From NCBI RefSeq assembly GCF_036378875.1, contig NZ_DASUVO010000003.1, positions 1 to 64,000 on the forward strand: a DNA stretch of 64,000 nt, read 5' to 3'. Source of the DNA: Actinophytocola sp036378875. Its GTDB lineage: Bacteria; Actinomycetota; Actinomycetes; Mycobacteriales; Pseudonocardiaceae. Positions 34,308-43,013 of the stretch are shown here, piece after piece (position 1 is the stretch's first letter; each line of letters begins with the position of its first letter). Position numbers and translations under genes: made by a program. Under the pieces are notes generated by a model. That model was not told where the DNA came from and searched no databases. It saw nothing but the letters and a program-made list of their open reading frames with translations.

Positions 34308-35114
34308 ATGCCGATCTTTGTTACCGAGGACGGGGCCGCCCTGCACTACGACCTCTCCGGTGAGGGAAAGCCGCTGATCACGTTGGCCGGTGGCGCGGGA
34401 CGGCACCCGAGCTACCTGGGCGACCTGGCCGGGCTGCCCGGTCAGCTGGTGATCCCACACCTGCGCGGCGTCGGTGAAACCCCCGGTCCATCGAAATCGT
34501 ACTGGGAGCAGGCCAGCGACCTGGAAGACCTGCGTGGGCACCTGGTCCTGCAACGCCTGGACCTGGTTGCGCACTCCGCGGGCACGAGGTTGGCGATGGC
34601 GTACGCCGCGCAGTTCCCGGACAACGTGGCGAGCATGCTGCTGATCACCCCGCCGTCCGCCCACCTGACGGACACCCCGTCGGACGCTGCGGAGATCACC
34701 GCGCACCGGCGGGGCGAGCCGGCGTTCGAAAAGGCGATGGCGGCCTACCACCGGCGTCCGAAGACACAGAGCGACTTCGAGGCCTGGCAGGCGGACACGG
34801 CCGCGGCGACGTACGCACTGTGGACGGAGAGGGAACAGGCCCACGCCCGGGTGGGCAAGACGGACCTGGCCACGGTGAACGCCTACTTCGGCGTGCCCGC
34901 GCCGCCGGACTTCGCGCAGCTGCTGAGCAAGACCGATGCGACGGTCCGCGTCATCGCGGGCGCACAGGACTTCACGACAGGCCTGGCCCCGGTACTGGCG
35001 GCGGCGAAACTGTTCACGAACGGCGAGGTGGTGGTCATCGACGACTGCGGCCACTACCCGTGGGTCGAGCAGCCGGGCGCGTTCCGCAGAGCAGCGGACC
35101 CGTTCGTGGCCTAG
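34308..35114 (+). CDS. Alpha/beta hydrolase
   Basis: Alpha/beta-fold hydrolase, 268 aa. ATG at 34308 (MPIFVTEDGAALHYDLSG) is the family-like start. Catalytic Ser in LVAHSAGTRLAMAYA, Asp in IAGAQDFTTG and His in DDCGHYPWVEQPGAF. The cap region is helical. Resembles the prolyl-aminopeptidase/haloperoxidase-like group; the substrate cannot be told. A hairpin terminator follows. Confidence 0.88.
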   Translation: MPIFVTEDGAALHYDLSGEGKPLITLAGGAGRHPSYLGDLAGLPGQLVIPHLRGVGETPGPSKSYWEQASDLEDLRGHLVLQRLDLVAHSAGTRLAMAYAAQFPDNVASMLLITPPSAHLTDTPSDAAEITAHRRGEPAFEKAMAAYHRRPKTQSDFEAWQADTAAATYALWTEREQAHARVGKTDLATVNAYFGVPAPPDFAQLLSKTDATVRVIAGAQDFTTGLAPVLAAAKLFTNGEVVVIDDCGHYPWVEQPGAFRRAADPFVA

Positions 35115-35134
35115 GCAGGAGCGTCAACGCAAAA

Positions 35135-35170
35135 GGGGTGACCGCCGGCCAACGCCCGAATGGTCACCCC
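35135..35170. terminator. Hairpin between convergent hydrolase and clpX
   Basis: Nine-bp arms GGGGTGACC and GGTCACCCC with an 18-nt loop, preceded by AAAA, between the convergent hydrolase and clpX genes. Confidence 0.6.
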
Positions 35171-35204
35171 ATAGCGAGTTCGGTCACGACGCCAGAGCGG
35201 ATGC

Positions 35205-36503
35205 TCAGGCCGACTTCTCCCGGCGCTCGCGGCGGGAAGGCTGGCGAGCCACGATGGTCGGGTTCACGTTCTCCCGGACCGTCTGCTCGGTGATGACCAC
35301 CTTCGCCACGTCGGACCGCGACGGGATGTCGTACATCACCGGCTGCAGCACTTCCTCCATGATCGCCCGGAGCCCGCGGGCGCCGGTGCCACGAAGGATC
35401 GCCTGGTCGGCGACGGCCTCGAGGGCGGCGTCGGTGAACTCCAGCTCGACACCGTCCATCTCGAACAGCTTCTGGTACTGCTTCACCAGCGCGTTGCGCG
35501 GCGCGGTGAGGATCTGCACCAGCGAGACCTTGTCCAGGTTGGTCACCGAGGCCACGACCGGCAGACGCCCGATGAACTCGGGGATCAGGCCGAACTTGAT
35601 CAGGTCCTCCGGCATGGTGTCGGAGAAGAAGTCCGCCGTGTCGATGTCCGCCTTCGAGCGGATCTCGGCGCCGAAGCCGAGGCCACGCTTGCCGACGCGG
35701 TCCTGGATGATCTTCTCCAGACCGGCGAAGGCACCGGCCACGATGAACAGCACGTTCGTCGTGTCGATCTGGATGAACTCCTGGTGCGGGTGCTTGCGGC
35801 CACCCTGCGGCGGCACCGAGGCCGTGGTGCCCTCGAGGATCTTCAGCAGCGCCTGCTGCACGCCCTCGCCGGACACGTCCCTGGTGATGGACGGGTTCTC
35901 GGACTTGCGGGCGATCTTGTCGACCTCGTCGATGTAGATGATGCCGGTCTCGGCGCGCTTGACGTCGTAGTCCGCTGCCTGGATCAGCTTCAGGAGGATG
36001 TTCTCGACGTCCTCACCGACGTAGCCGGCCTCGGTCAGCGCGGTGGCGTCGGCGATCGCGAACGGGACGTTCAGCAGCTTCGCCAGCGTCTGCGCCAGGT
36101 ACGTCTTGCCGCAGCCGGTCGGGCCGAGCAGCAGGATGTTGGACTTGGCGAGCTCGACGGTCTCCTCGCGGGACTCGCGGCTGCCGCCCTCCGGGCGGGC
36201 GCGGTCCCCGGCCTGGATGCGCTTGTAGTGGTTGTACACGGCCACGGCCAGCGTGCGCTTGGCCTCGTCCTGGCCGATGACGTACTGGTCGAGGAACTCG
36301 TCGATCTCGGCGGGCTTGGGCAGCTCGTCGAGCTTGACGTCGCCGGCCTCGGCCAGCTCCTCCTCGATGATCTCGTTGCAGAGGTCGATGCACTCGTCAC
36401 AGATGTACACGCCGGGGCCGGCGATGAGTTTCTTCACCTGCTTCTGACTCTTCCCGCAGAAAGAGCATTTCAGCAGGTCTCCACCGTCGCCGATACGCGC
36501 CAT
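35205..36503 (-). CDS. clpX: ClpX, ATPase of the Clp protease
   Basis: AAA+ unfoldase that feeds substrates to ClpP, 432 aa. ATG at 36503 (MARIGDGGDLLKCSFCGK) is the family start; the 49 further open codons upstream are not. The zinc domain has Cys13, Cys16, Cys35 and Cys38. Walker A is GPTGCGKT, Walker B IIYIDEVDKIA, the pore loop GYVGEDVEN, and sensor 2 GARGLRAIMEEV. The IGF-type ClpP-binding loop appears as RGLGFGAEI. Follows clpP1-clpP2 in the same direction with a 238-nt gap that holds a short hairpin. Confidence 0.98.
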   Translation of the reverse strand: MARIGDGGDLLKCSFCGKSQKQVKKLIAGPGVYICDECIDLCNEIIEEELAEAGDVKLDELPKPAEIDEFLDQYVIGQDEAKRTLAVAVYNHYKRIQAGDRARPEGGSRESREETVELAKSNILLLGPTGCGKTYLAQTLAKLLNVPFAIADATALTEAGYVGEDVENILLKLIQAADYDVKRAETGIIYIDEVDKIARKSENPSITRDVSGEGVQQALLKILEGTTASVPPQGGRKHPHQEFIQIDTTNVLFIVAGAFAGLEKIIQDRVGKRGLGFGAEIRSKADIDTADFFSDTMPEDLIKFGLIPEFIGRLPVVASVTNLDKVSLVQILTAPRNALVKQYQKLFEMDGVELEFTDAALEAVADQAILRGTGARGLRAIMEEVLQPVMYDIPSRSDVAKVVITEQTVRENVNPTIVARQPSRRERREKSA

Positions 36504-36702
36504 GACCGCTGACCTCTGTCCCCTCCGGCGTGCTTCGGGGTTACACGCCTGGATCGTCCTGGCCTGGACGGGCCCCTGGTGACATCCTCGCGCACGCCAC
36601 TCGAGGCCCGATCGTGCCTGTTGCCTTCGACGGTACCTGCCAACCCCCACTCAGTGGGAGAACCAGACCGCCGAGTTGTCGGATTCGGCCGATCAGGTGG
36701 CC

Positions 36703-36720
36703 CCGGACCTCACGGTCCGG
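36703..36720 (-). terminator. Hairpin downstream of clpP2
   Basis: Seven-bp stem CCGGACC / GGTCCGG with a TCAC loop between the clpP2 stop and clpX. Could separate clpX from the clpP operon. No U-tract. Confidence 0.4.
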
Positions 36721-36741
36721 AGCCACTCGACGCCCTGGTCT

Positions 36742-37371
36742 TTATGGGCGGTTCGCCGACAGCTTTCGGTAAGGAAGCACCTCGTCGACGATGCCGTACG
36801 CCTGCGCCTCCGCCGCCGTCAGGATCTTGTCACGCTCGATGTCCTGGCGGATCTGGTCGGCGTCCCGTTTGGTGTGCCGGGACAGCGTCTCCTCCATGAG
36901 CCGCCGCACGCGCTGGATCTCGTCTGCCTGGATCTGCAGGTCCGAGACCTGCCCGTAGACGCCCTCCATGGCGGGCTGGTGGATGAGGATGCGGGAGTTG
37001 GGCAGCGCGTACCGCTTACCCGGCGTGCCCGCCGCCAGCAGCACCGCGGCCGCGGAGGCGGCCTGCCCGAGGCAGTACGTCTGCACGTCCGGGCGGGTGA
37101 ACTGCATGGTGTCGTAGATCGCCATCAGGGACGTGAACGAGCCGCCCGGCGAGTTGATGTACATGAGGATGTCGCGGTCGGGGTCGACCGACTCCAGGTA
37201 CAGCAGCTGCGCCATGACGTCGTTGGCCGACGCGTCGTCGATCTGCACGCCGACGAAGATGATCCGCTCTTCGAACAGCTTGTTGTACGGGTTCGACTCC
37301 TTGACCCCGTAGCTCGTGCGCTCGACGAATGACGGAAGCACGTACCGCGACTGCGGAGAGTGGTTGTTCAC
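36742..37371 (-). CDS. clpP2: ClpP2, Clp protease proteolytic subunit
   Basis: Serine peptidase subunit, 209 aa, forming a mixed ClpP1P2 barrel. GTG at 37371 follows GAGGAG. Catalytic Ser106 in GQAASAAAV, His131 in ILIHQPA, Asp181 in ERDKILTA. MYINSPGGSFTSLMAIYDTM marks the oxyanion strand. Directly downstream of clpP1 (29 nt), the standard actinobacterial pair. Confidence 0.98.
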   Translation of the reverse strand: MNNHSPQSRYVLPSFVERTSYGVKESNPYNKLFEERIIFVGVQIDDASANDVMAQLLYLESVDPDRDILMYINSPGGSFTSLMAIYDTMQFTRPDVQTYCLGQAASAAAVLLAAGTPGKRYALPNSRILIHQPAMEGVYGQVSDLQIQADEIQRVRRLMEETLSRHTKRDADQIRQDIERDKILTAAEAQAYGIVDEVLPYRKLSANRP

Positions 37372-37400
37372 TGGTCGGTTCTCCTCAAGTCCTTGGCCGG

Positions 37401-38018
37401 TCAGCGAGCGTGGCCGTTCGGCGATTGGCCGGCACGGGAGACGACGTTGTCGACGAACCCGTACTCACGTGCCTCCTCCGCGGTGAACCACCGGTCTCGG
37501 TCGGCGTCCTGGGTGATCCGCTCGACTGTCTGACCGGTCTGCTCCGCGGTGAGCTGCGCCATCTCGAGCTTCCACCTACCGAGCACCTCCGCGCGAATCG
37601 CGATGTCGGAGGCCGTGCCGCCGACGCCGCCGGACGGCTGGTGCATCATGATCCGCGCGTGTGGCAGGGCGTAGCGCTTGCCCGGAGAGCCGGACGAGAG
37701 CAGGAACTGCCCCATCGAGGCCGCCATGCCCATGGCCCAGGTCTGGACGTCCGGCTCGATGAGCATCATCGTGTCGTAGATCGCCATGCCGGCCGAGACA
37801 GAGCCGCCAGGCGAGTTGATGTAGAAGACGATGTCCTTCTCCGGGTCCTCCGCGGCCAGCAGCAACAGCTGCGCGGTGATCCGGTTGGCGATCTCGTCGT
37901 CGACCTCGGAACCGAGGAACACGATGCGCTCACGGAGCAGCCGCTCGTACACCGAGTCGTTCAGGGTGAGCCCTGCGGTGCCCGACCGCATGTCGGGCGT
38001 CTGCCGTGGATGCGTCAC
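37401..38018 (-). CDS. clpP1: ClpP1, Clp protease proteolytic subunit
   Basis: Partner of ClpP2, 205 aa from the GTG at 38018; an ATG at 37991 (MRSGTAGL) is also possible. Catalytic Ser101 in GMAASMGQFL, His126 in IMMHQPSGG, Asp175 in DADRDRWFTA. N-terminal loops vary in this family and are usually processed. Follows tig after 110 nt. The region before it was checked for a ClgR box, and no convincing one was found. Confidence 0.97.
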   Translation of the reverse strand: MTHPRQTPDMRSGTAGLTLNDSVYERLLRERIVFLGSEVDDEIANRITAQLLLLAAEDPEKDIVFYINSPGGSVSAGMAIYDTMMLIEPDVQTWAMGMAASMGQFLLSSGSPGKRYALPHARIMMHQPSGGVGGTASDIAIRAEVLGRWKLEMAQLTAEQTGQTVERITQDADRDRWFTAEEAREYGFVDNVVSRAGQSPNGHAR

Positions 38019-38128
38019 GTCTGCCTGCTTTCTCCGCTCTGGTTGCGAGGTTGAGCTGGTGTCATGTCCGACATTAACGAAGGCGGGCGGCATCGAATGC
38101 CCGACACCGCCCGAGTTCGCTCAGAGCG

Positions 38129-39499
38129 TCACTGGGTCGGGGCGTCCTCGACCGGCGCCTGCTCGGTCTCCTCCGCCTCACGAGGTCCGAACAGCTCCTC
38201 CAGATCGACCGCGTTGCCACTCGCGTCGGTGACGGTGGCCAGGCGCACGACCGAGGCCAGCGCCTTGCCGCGACGCACGTCGGCGAAGATGGCGCCGAGC
38301 TGGCCGGACTGCTGCGCACGCTGCACGTACTCGTCCGGGCTGACGCCGAACCGCTGCGCCTGGTAGATGATGCGCTCGGTCAGCTCGTTGTCGTTGACGT
38401 TCACGTTCTCGGCGTCGGCGATCGAGTCGAGGATCAGCTGCGTCTTGACGGCCTTCTCCGCGTCGTCCTGAACGTCCTTGTTGAACTCCTCCAGGGTGCG
38501 GCCCTGGGAGGTCAGGAACTCCTCGAAACGAGCCTCGTCGTGGTCGAACGTGTGGACCGCGTCGTGCTTGCGGACCTCCACCTCGGACTCGACCACCTTC
38601 TCCGGCAGCGGGACGTCGGTGACCTCGAGCAGCGCCTCGAGCACCTTGTCGCGGGCCTGGACGCCCTGCTGCATCTTCTTGACGCGGCTAAGCCGCTCGC
38701 GAAGGTCGGCCTTCAGCTCGTCGATCGTGTCGAACTCGGAGGCCAGCTGGGCGAAGTCGTCGTCCGGCTCTGGCAGCTCACGGACCTTGACGGTGTTGAC
38801 CTTGACCGTCACCTCGGCGTCGCGCCCGGCGTGGTCCCCTGCCACCAGCTTGGTGGTGAAGGTCGTCTCCTCGCCGGCGGACAGCCCGGTGATGGCCTCG
38901 TCGATGCCCTCGATCATCTCGCCGGAACCGACCTCGTAGGACAGTCCGGCGGTCCTGGCCTCCTCGACCTCCTCGCCGTCCACGGTCGCGGACAGGTCGA
39001 TGGAGACGAAGTCCCCGCTCTCCGCGGCGCGCTCGACGCCGGCCAAGGTGCCGAACCTGGCCCGCAGCTCGTCGAGCTGCTCGTCGACCTCCTGGTCGTT
39101 GATCTCGAGGTCGTCCACCGTGACGGACAACTCACCGAAGGCCGGCACGGTGATCTCGGGCCGAACATCCACCTCGGCGGTGAACGCGATGTGGTCGCCG
39201 TCCTCCAGCTTGGTGACCTCGATGTCGGGCTGCCCGAGCGTCCGGACCTCACCCTCCGTGATCGCCTGCATGTACTTGGCCGGAATGGCCTCGTTGACGA
39301 CCTCGTCGAGGATCGGCGCGCGCCCGATCCGGGACTCGATCACCCGCGCGGGTGCCTTGCCTGGCCGGAAGCCGGGGATACGAACCTGCGAGGCGATCTT
39401 CTTGTACGCGCGGTCGAAGTTCGGCTTGAGCTCGTCGAACGGCACCTCGACGTTGATCCGGACCCGCGTCGGGCTCAGGTGCTCGACGGTGCTCTTCAA
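38129..39499 (-). CDS. tig: Trigger factor
   Basis: Ribosome-bound chaperone and peptidyl-prolyl isomerase, 456 aa. TTG at 39499 is chosen because AGGAG stands just before it and LKSTVEHLSPTRVRINVEVP is the family start; the frame stays open for another 250 codons through repeats and tRNA genes, which is spurious. The ribosome-docking signature is RIPGFRPGKAPARVIESRIG. An FKBP-like domain spans about 155-240 (GDFVSIDLSATVDGEEV). The helical C-terminal arms follow. The tail is acidic (EAEETEQAPVEDAPTQ). Confidence 0.97.
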   Translation of the reverse strand: MKSTVEHLSPTRVRINVEVPFDELKPNFDRAYKKIASQVRIPGFRPGKAPARVIESRIGRAPILDEVVNEAIPAKYMQAITEGEVRTLGQPDIEVTKLEDGDHIAFTAEVDVRPEITVPAFGELSVTVDDLEINDQEVDEQLDELRARFGTLAGVERAAESGDFVSIDLSATVDGEEVEEARTAGLSYEVGSGEMIEGIDEAITGLSAGEETTFTTKLVAGDHAGRDAEVTVKVNTVKVRELPEPDDDFAQLASEFDTIDELKADLRERLSRVKKMQQGVQARDKVLEALLEVTDVPLPEKVVESEVEVRKHDAVHTFDHDEARFEEFLTSQGRTLEEFNKDVQDDAEKAVKTQLILDSIADAENVNVNDNELTERIIYQAQRFGVSPDEYVQRAQQSGQLGAIFADVRRGKALASVVRLATVTDASGNAVDLEELFGPREAEETEQAPVEDAPTQ

Positions 39500-39857
39500 C
39501 GTGATCTCCTGGGTAGCGATGGTGTGGGCTCTCGCGAGTCTATGGAACTCACGGGATCTCGGGACGAGCGGGGCCGACCTGCGAGTCTCGCATGCCCAAG
39601 GTCCGACCGGAGATCCGGAGGCGAACCCACCGACCAGCGACCGGACCGGGGTCCGGAGGCGAGCCCCGCCGACCAGCGACCGGACGGCGGTCCGGGGACG
39701 GAACCCCACCGACCAGGCGACCGGGCGACCGGGCGACCGACCCCGGGGGGTCCGGGGGGCGGAGCCCCGCCGGCCGGGGGTCTGGGGGCTTGGCCCCCAG
39801 AAGACACAACGAGACGACCCGGTCCGCAACCGCGGACAGAGTCCTCCCAGAGTCGAG
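39500..39857. repeat. Gene-free GC-rich tandem repeat region
   Basis: Between tig and tRNA-Pro. About 39597-39715 holds three imperfect units of roughly 40 nt, each with GACCAGCGACCGGAC-type and GTCCGGAGGCG-type parts. Next come GGCGACCGG triplets, and palindromes such as GGGGGCGGAGCCCC and GGGGGCTTGGCCCCC near 39755-39800. Reading frames here are repeat artefacts. The promoter of tig must lie within or before it, but none is clear. Confidence 0.55.
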
Positions 39858-39931
39858 TCGGGCTGACAGGATTTGAACCTGCGACCCTTCGCTCCCAAAG
39901 CGAATGCGCTACCAAACTGCGCCACAGCCCG
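39858..39931 (-). tRNA. tRNA-Pro(TGG)
   Basis: 74-nt cloverleaf. The acceptor CGGGCTG pairs with CAGCCCG, discriminator A. The anticodon arm has stem TTCGC/GCGAA and loop TTTGGGA, giving anticodon TGG. T-arm GGTTCAAATCC is standard. No CCA encoded. Confidence 0.96.
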
Positions 39932-40011
39932 CCGCCCCACGGCGGGGACAACGGACACAGAGTATCGCGACACGCTAGGCTGTCTGCGCGCCGCCTTCAG
40001 TTGCGGTGCAC

Positions 40012-40082
40012 GCGGGTGTAGCTCAATGGCAGAGCCCCAGCCTTCCAAGCTGGTCATGCGGGTTCGATTCCCGTCACCCGCT
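40012..40082 (+). tRNA. tRNA-Gly(TCC)
   Basis: 71-nt cloverleaf. The acceptor GCGGGTG pairs with CACCCGC, discriminator T. The anticodon stem CAGC/GCTG encloses loop CTTCCAA, so the anticodon is TCC. T-arm GGTTCGATTCC present. Divergent from tRNA-Pro, 80 nt away. Confidence 0.96.
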
Positions 40083-40099
40083 CGTTCGTGGGTGTCCCC

Positions 40100-40350
40100 T
40101 GCTCGCGGAGTGCGCTCGCCCTGCTCACTCGCCATCACTGTGGGGGCGCGGCCCCCACACCCCGCCCGGCGGGCTCCGCCCCCGGACCCCCGTCCCGGTG
40201 CTCCACACTCCACCTCTGCGCGAGTCGCGCTTGCGTGCTCCCGAGTGCGCCCGCCCAGCTCACTCGCCCACACCCTGCCCGGCGGACTCCGCCCCCGGGA
40301 CCCCGTCCGGATGCCCGACGCTCCACCTCTGCGCCCGTCGCGCTCGTCTG
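40100..40350. repeat. Tandem duplication with GC-rich hairpins
   Basis: Two imperfect copies, about 40100-40235 and 40236-40350. Both run TGCTC...GAGTGCGC, CTCACTCGCC, CCCGGCGG-CTCCGCCCCCGG, then CTCCACCTCTGCGC-CGTCGCGC. Copy 1 has an extra GGGGGCGCGGCCCCC hairpin. Together with 40351-40540 this makes 458 nt without a gene after tRNA-Gly; nothing else is recognised apart from a doubled GTGCCAGATC near 40370. Confidence 0.55.
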
Positions 40351-40540
40351 TCCTCCGCTCAAGCGCGTTCGTGCCAGATCCGTGCCAGATCAGCGGCGGA
40401 AGTCATCCCGCCCCTTGGCGATCATGCGTGCAGGTGGCACAGGTGTCTTACTGCTTGTTCTAAGCGGTTGGACACATGTGCAGCGCCGGCGCTGTGCTTC
40501 TTGGGCGTCGATCTGTGGGCGGCCGTGGTAGGCACTTGGT

Positions 40541-41011
40541 ATGGCGCGGATCGATCACTATCGCAGTTTGGACGCACCGGCCGCCAACAGCATCGTTGTC
40601 GCGGTTACCGCGGTTGTTCGGGACGTGGCCGGGCGGGTTCTGCTGATTCGGCGCACGGACAACGATCTGTATGCCATTCCCGGTGGGGCGCTCGAACTGG
40701 GCGAGACGCTCACGCAGGCGGTGCGGCGGGAGGTCATAGAGGAGACCGGCGTCGCGGTCGAGGTCACGGGGATGCTCGGCGTCTACAGCGACCCCGAGCA
40801 TGTGATCGAGTTCACCGACGGTGAGGTTCGGCAGGAGTTCTCCGTCTGTTTTCGCGCTGAGCCAACAGGGGGTGAGCCGCGCACCAGTGACGAGAGTAGC
40901 GAGGTGCTGTGGGTGGCGCCTGAGGAGCTGGACGTGCTCGACATCCACCCTTCGATCCGTCTTCGCATCCGCCACGGCATCGACGGTCGAACAGAGCCGT
41001 ACTACTCGTAG
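40541..41011 (+). CDS. Nudix hydrolase
   Basis: Pyrophosphohydrolase of the Nudix superfamily, 156 aa. ATG at 40541. The Nudix box spans Gly49 to Val71 (GALELGETLTQ...REVIEETGV), with all metal-binding Glu of the Gx5Ex7REUxEExGU pattern present. The VTAVVRDVAGRVLLIRR N-terminal strand resembles ADP-ribose or 8-oxo-dGTP type enzymes; the substrate is undetermined. Followed by a strong hairpin. Confidence 0.93.
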   Translation: MARIDHYRSLDAPAANSIVVAVTAVVRDVAGRVLLIRRTDNDLYAIPGGALELGETLTQAVRREVIEETGVAVEVTGMLGVYSDPEHVIEFTDGEVRQEFSVCFRAEPTGGEPRTSDESSEVLWVAPEELDVLDIHPSIRLRIRHGIDGRTEPYYS

Positions 41012-41022
41012 TCCTGACCACA

Positions 41023-41058
41023 GTGGAGCCTCTGGTGACACGGCCCCAGAGGCTCCAC
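41023..41058. terminator. Bidirectional hairpin terminator
   Basis: Perfect 13-bp stem GTGGAGCCTCTGG / CCAGAGGCTCCAC with 10-nt loop between the convergent Nudix and secreted SH3-like genes. Confidence 0.85.
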
Positions 41059-41070
41059 ATTCAGTACTCG

Positions 41071-41481
41071 CTACGGTTTGTCGGCCGCTCGGCCGGAGCA
41101 GGAGGAATTGCTGCCGTTGCCGACCAGCAGGGAATCGTGCACCCATCCCTGCTTACCCACGTTCGGGCCACTGAGGACGCGCAGGTGGGTCCATGTGCTT
41201 ATGCCGCTTGAGGTGTCACCGAAGGCCCAGCAGTGGAAATCGACCCTGTGGCTCGGCTGGATCAGGCCGAAGATCTCACAGGAATTGAAGTGCGGAGCTT
41301 GTCTGAGTCGCGCGTCGGTGCCCCGCACGAGCAGGCCGGAGGACGGGTCGGCGTCCGTCCATGCATGTGAACAGCTCAGGGGCGCCACGTCAACCGGAGC
41401 GGCGCTCGCCGCGGGTGCGGCGAACATACCGCCGAGGAGCAACACGAAAAATGTGATGACAACGTTCCTACGCGTGAACAT
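41071..41481 (-). CDS. Small secreted SH3-like protein
   Basis: Exported protein of 136 aa. ATG at 41481 follows AAGGAA. Signal peptide MFTRRNVVITFFVLLLGGMFAAPAASA. The mature part (LLVRGTDARLRQAPHFNSCEIFGLIQPSHRVDFHCWAFGD...THLRVLSGPNVGKQGWVHDSLL) has the pattern of a bacterial SH3 domain: VRxxxxLRxxP and a closing GWVHDSLL. Four Cys may pair. Possibly binds cell wall; role unknown. Base composition is less GC-rich than its neighbours. Confidence 0.8.
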   Translation of the reverse strand: MFTRRNVVITFFVLLLGGMFAAPAASAAPVDVAPLSCSHAWTDADPSSGLLVRGTDARLRQAPHFNSCEIFGLIQPSHRVDFHCWAFGDTSSGISTWTHLRVLSGPNVGKQGWVHDSLLVGNGSNSSCSGRAADKP

Positions 41482-41817
41482 ATCAATTCCTTCGGAAAAT
41501 GGGCGCGCGACAACCAGCGCGCGTTGTCGCACACCGCGGAACAGGTCAAATTGACATAACCCTACTCATATCCTCCCCCGTCGACGCAGTTGCGAGCATC
41601 CGCCCTTGGCTTTGAATGCCGGGGGTCCCACCAGCGCTCGCTGTCCGACGCGACGAAATATGGATACCAGGTTGGCAAGTGAGATCACAAGAGCACGAAA
41701 TGATCCATTGAAAAATGGGCGTCAATTGCGATTTGATCGAGATTCCGGCGGGCTGACCGGGCGATGGGGCGGCACTCGGTGACACGAGCGGCGACCTCGG
41801 CGCACTACCATCCGGCC
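41482..41817. other. Gene-free region, relatively AT-rich
   Basis: 336 nt between the divergent SH3-like and SDR genes. No supported gene. The part 41545-41740 is noticeably AT-richer than the window (for example ATCCATTGAAAAATG), and GCGCGC palindromes lie near 41510. Probably holds promoters for both neighbours; none is clear enough to call. Confidence 0.4.
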
Positions 41818-42615
41818 ATGGAACTTCGCGGGCGGTCCGTTCTTGTCACCGGGGCCACGGGTGGGCTTGGGCAGGCCATCGTGCGGCGGTTGTTCGCTGA
41901 GGGGTGTGTGCTCACGGTCACCGGGCGGCGGGCGGAGGTGCTCGACGCGCTCGCTGGGGAGGTCGAGGGCACGGCCGTGGTGGCTGATCTTGCTCGGCGG
42001 GAGGATCTTCAGCGGATCGTGGAGATCGGGCAGGACGTCGACATCCTCGTCGCCAATGCCGGGGTGCCGGGGACCGGTGAGCTGACCGAGTACTCCCTGG
42101 AGCAGCTGGACCGTGTCATGGACGTCAACCTGCGGGCGCCGGTCACGCTCGCGCGGCTGCTCGGGGAGCGGATGCTGGCCCGCGGACAGGGGCACGTGGT
42201 GTTCATCTCGTCGTTGTCCGGGAAGACCGCCAATCCCGTTTCCTCGCTCTACAACGCCACCAAGTTCGGGTTGCGTGGGTTCGCCCTCGCGCTTCGGCAG
42301 GACTGGGGGCCGCGCGGGGTGGGCGTGTCCTGCGTCAACCCCGGCCCTATCGGGGACGCCGGGATGTTTCACGAGGCCAGCAAGGACATCGCGCTGCCCG
42401 CCGGGTTTCGGCCCAAGTCGCCCGCTGACGTGGCGGCTGCCGTGGTCAAGGCCATCAGGAACGACCGGGCCGAGATCGACGTCGCCGACCCCGTCATGCG
42501 GGCCGGGGTCGTCTTCGGGCAGTTGGCGCCTCAGGCGGCAGCCGCGCTCAACCGGCTGGTCGGGGCCGACCAGGTGTCCCACCAACTCGCCGACGGCTCG
42601 GTGGACAAGCGGTGA
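41818..42615 (+). CDS. Short-chain dehydrogenase/reductase
   Basis: NAD(P)-dependent oxidoreductase of the classical SDR family, 265 aa. ATG at 41818 (MELRGRSVLVTGATGGLGQ). Cofactor motif TGATGGLG, the NAG motif in LVANAG, catalytic Ser in FISSLSG and the YNATK active site. An Arg pair after the first strand (TGRRAEV) favours NADPH. Substrate unknown. Its stop overlaps the next start by 4 nt, so the two are translationally coupled. Confidence 0.93.
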   Translation: MELRGRSVLVTGATGGLGQAIVRRLFAEGCVLTVTGRRAEVLDALAGEVEGTAVVADLARREDLQRIVEIGQDVDILVANAGVPGTGELTEYSLEQLDRVMDVNLRAPVTLARLLGERMLARGQGHVVFISSLSGKTANPVSSLYNATKFGLRGFALALRQDWGPRGVGVSCVNPGPIGDAGMFHEASKDIALPAGFRPKSPADVAAAVVKAIRNDRAEIDVADPVMRAGVVFGQLAPQAAAALNRLVGADQVSHQLADGSVDKR

Positions 42616-43013
42616 CGGTCTTCGTCCACCGGCTGCGGGTGCGGTACAGCGAGTGTGACCAGCAGGGCGTCGTCTTCAACGGTCACTACCTCTTCTACTA
42701 CGACGTCGCCCTCACCGAGTTGTGGCGGGATCGCATCGGGCTCTACCAGGACATGGTCACGCGTGGGGTGGACGTCGTGGTCGCCGAGGCCACCATCCGG
42801 TACCGGGCCGCGGCGCGGTTCGACGACCTGCTCGACATCGCCATGCCCGTCAAGCATCTCGGGACCACGAGCATGATCGTCCAGCCGGAGTTCCGGGTCG
42901 GGGACCGGCTGGTGGCCGACGGCGAGATCCGGCACGTGTTCGTCGACCCGTCGACGCTGAGCAAGCTGGAAATCCCGGACGACATCCGGGCCGCGTTATC
43001 GAGTAGTGCGTAG
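42612..43013 (+). CDS. Hotdog-fold acyl-CoA thioesterase
   Basis: 4-hydroxybenzoyl-CoA-thioesterase-like protein, 133 aa, GTG at 42612 overlapping the SDR stop (GTGA). The family motif VRYSECDQQGVVFNGHYLFYYDVA is clear; the Asp of SECDQQG and the Tyr region form the active site. Likely hydrolyses a CoA thioester; the SDR partner suggests a shared small-molecule pathway, not identified. The last 18 nt overlap the convergent GNAT gene. Confidence 0.92.
   Translation: MTVFVHRLRVRYSECDQQGVVFNGHYLFYYDVALTELWRDRIGLYQDMVTRGVDVVVAEATIRYRAAARFDDLLDIAMPVKHLGTTSMIVQPEFRVGDRLVADGEIRHVFVDPSTLSKLEIPDDIRAALSSSA

Noticed and set aside
38019..38128. ClgR box upstream of clpP1
   Set aside because: ClgR commonly controls actinobacterial clpP, but no convincing CGC-N5-GCG palindrome could be read here.
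39500..40273. N-terminal extension of trigger factor through the tRNA region
   Set aside because: The frame crosses two tRNA genes and tandem repeats; TTG at 39499 with AGGAG is the family start.
40370..40392. Doubled GTGCCAGATC after tRNA-Gly as an attachment site
   Set aside because: No integrase gene and no repeat of the tRNA 3' end nearby; too short to support.
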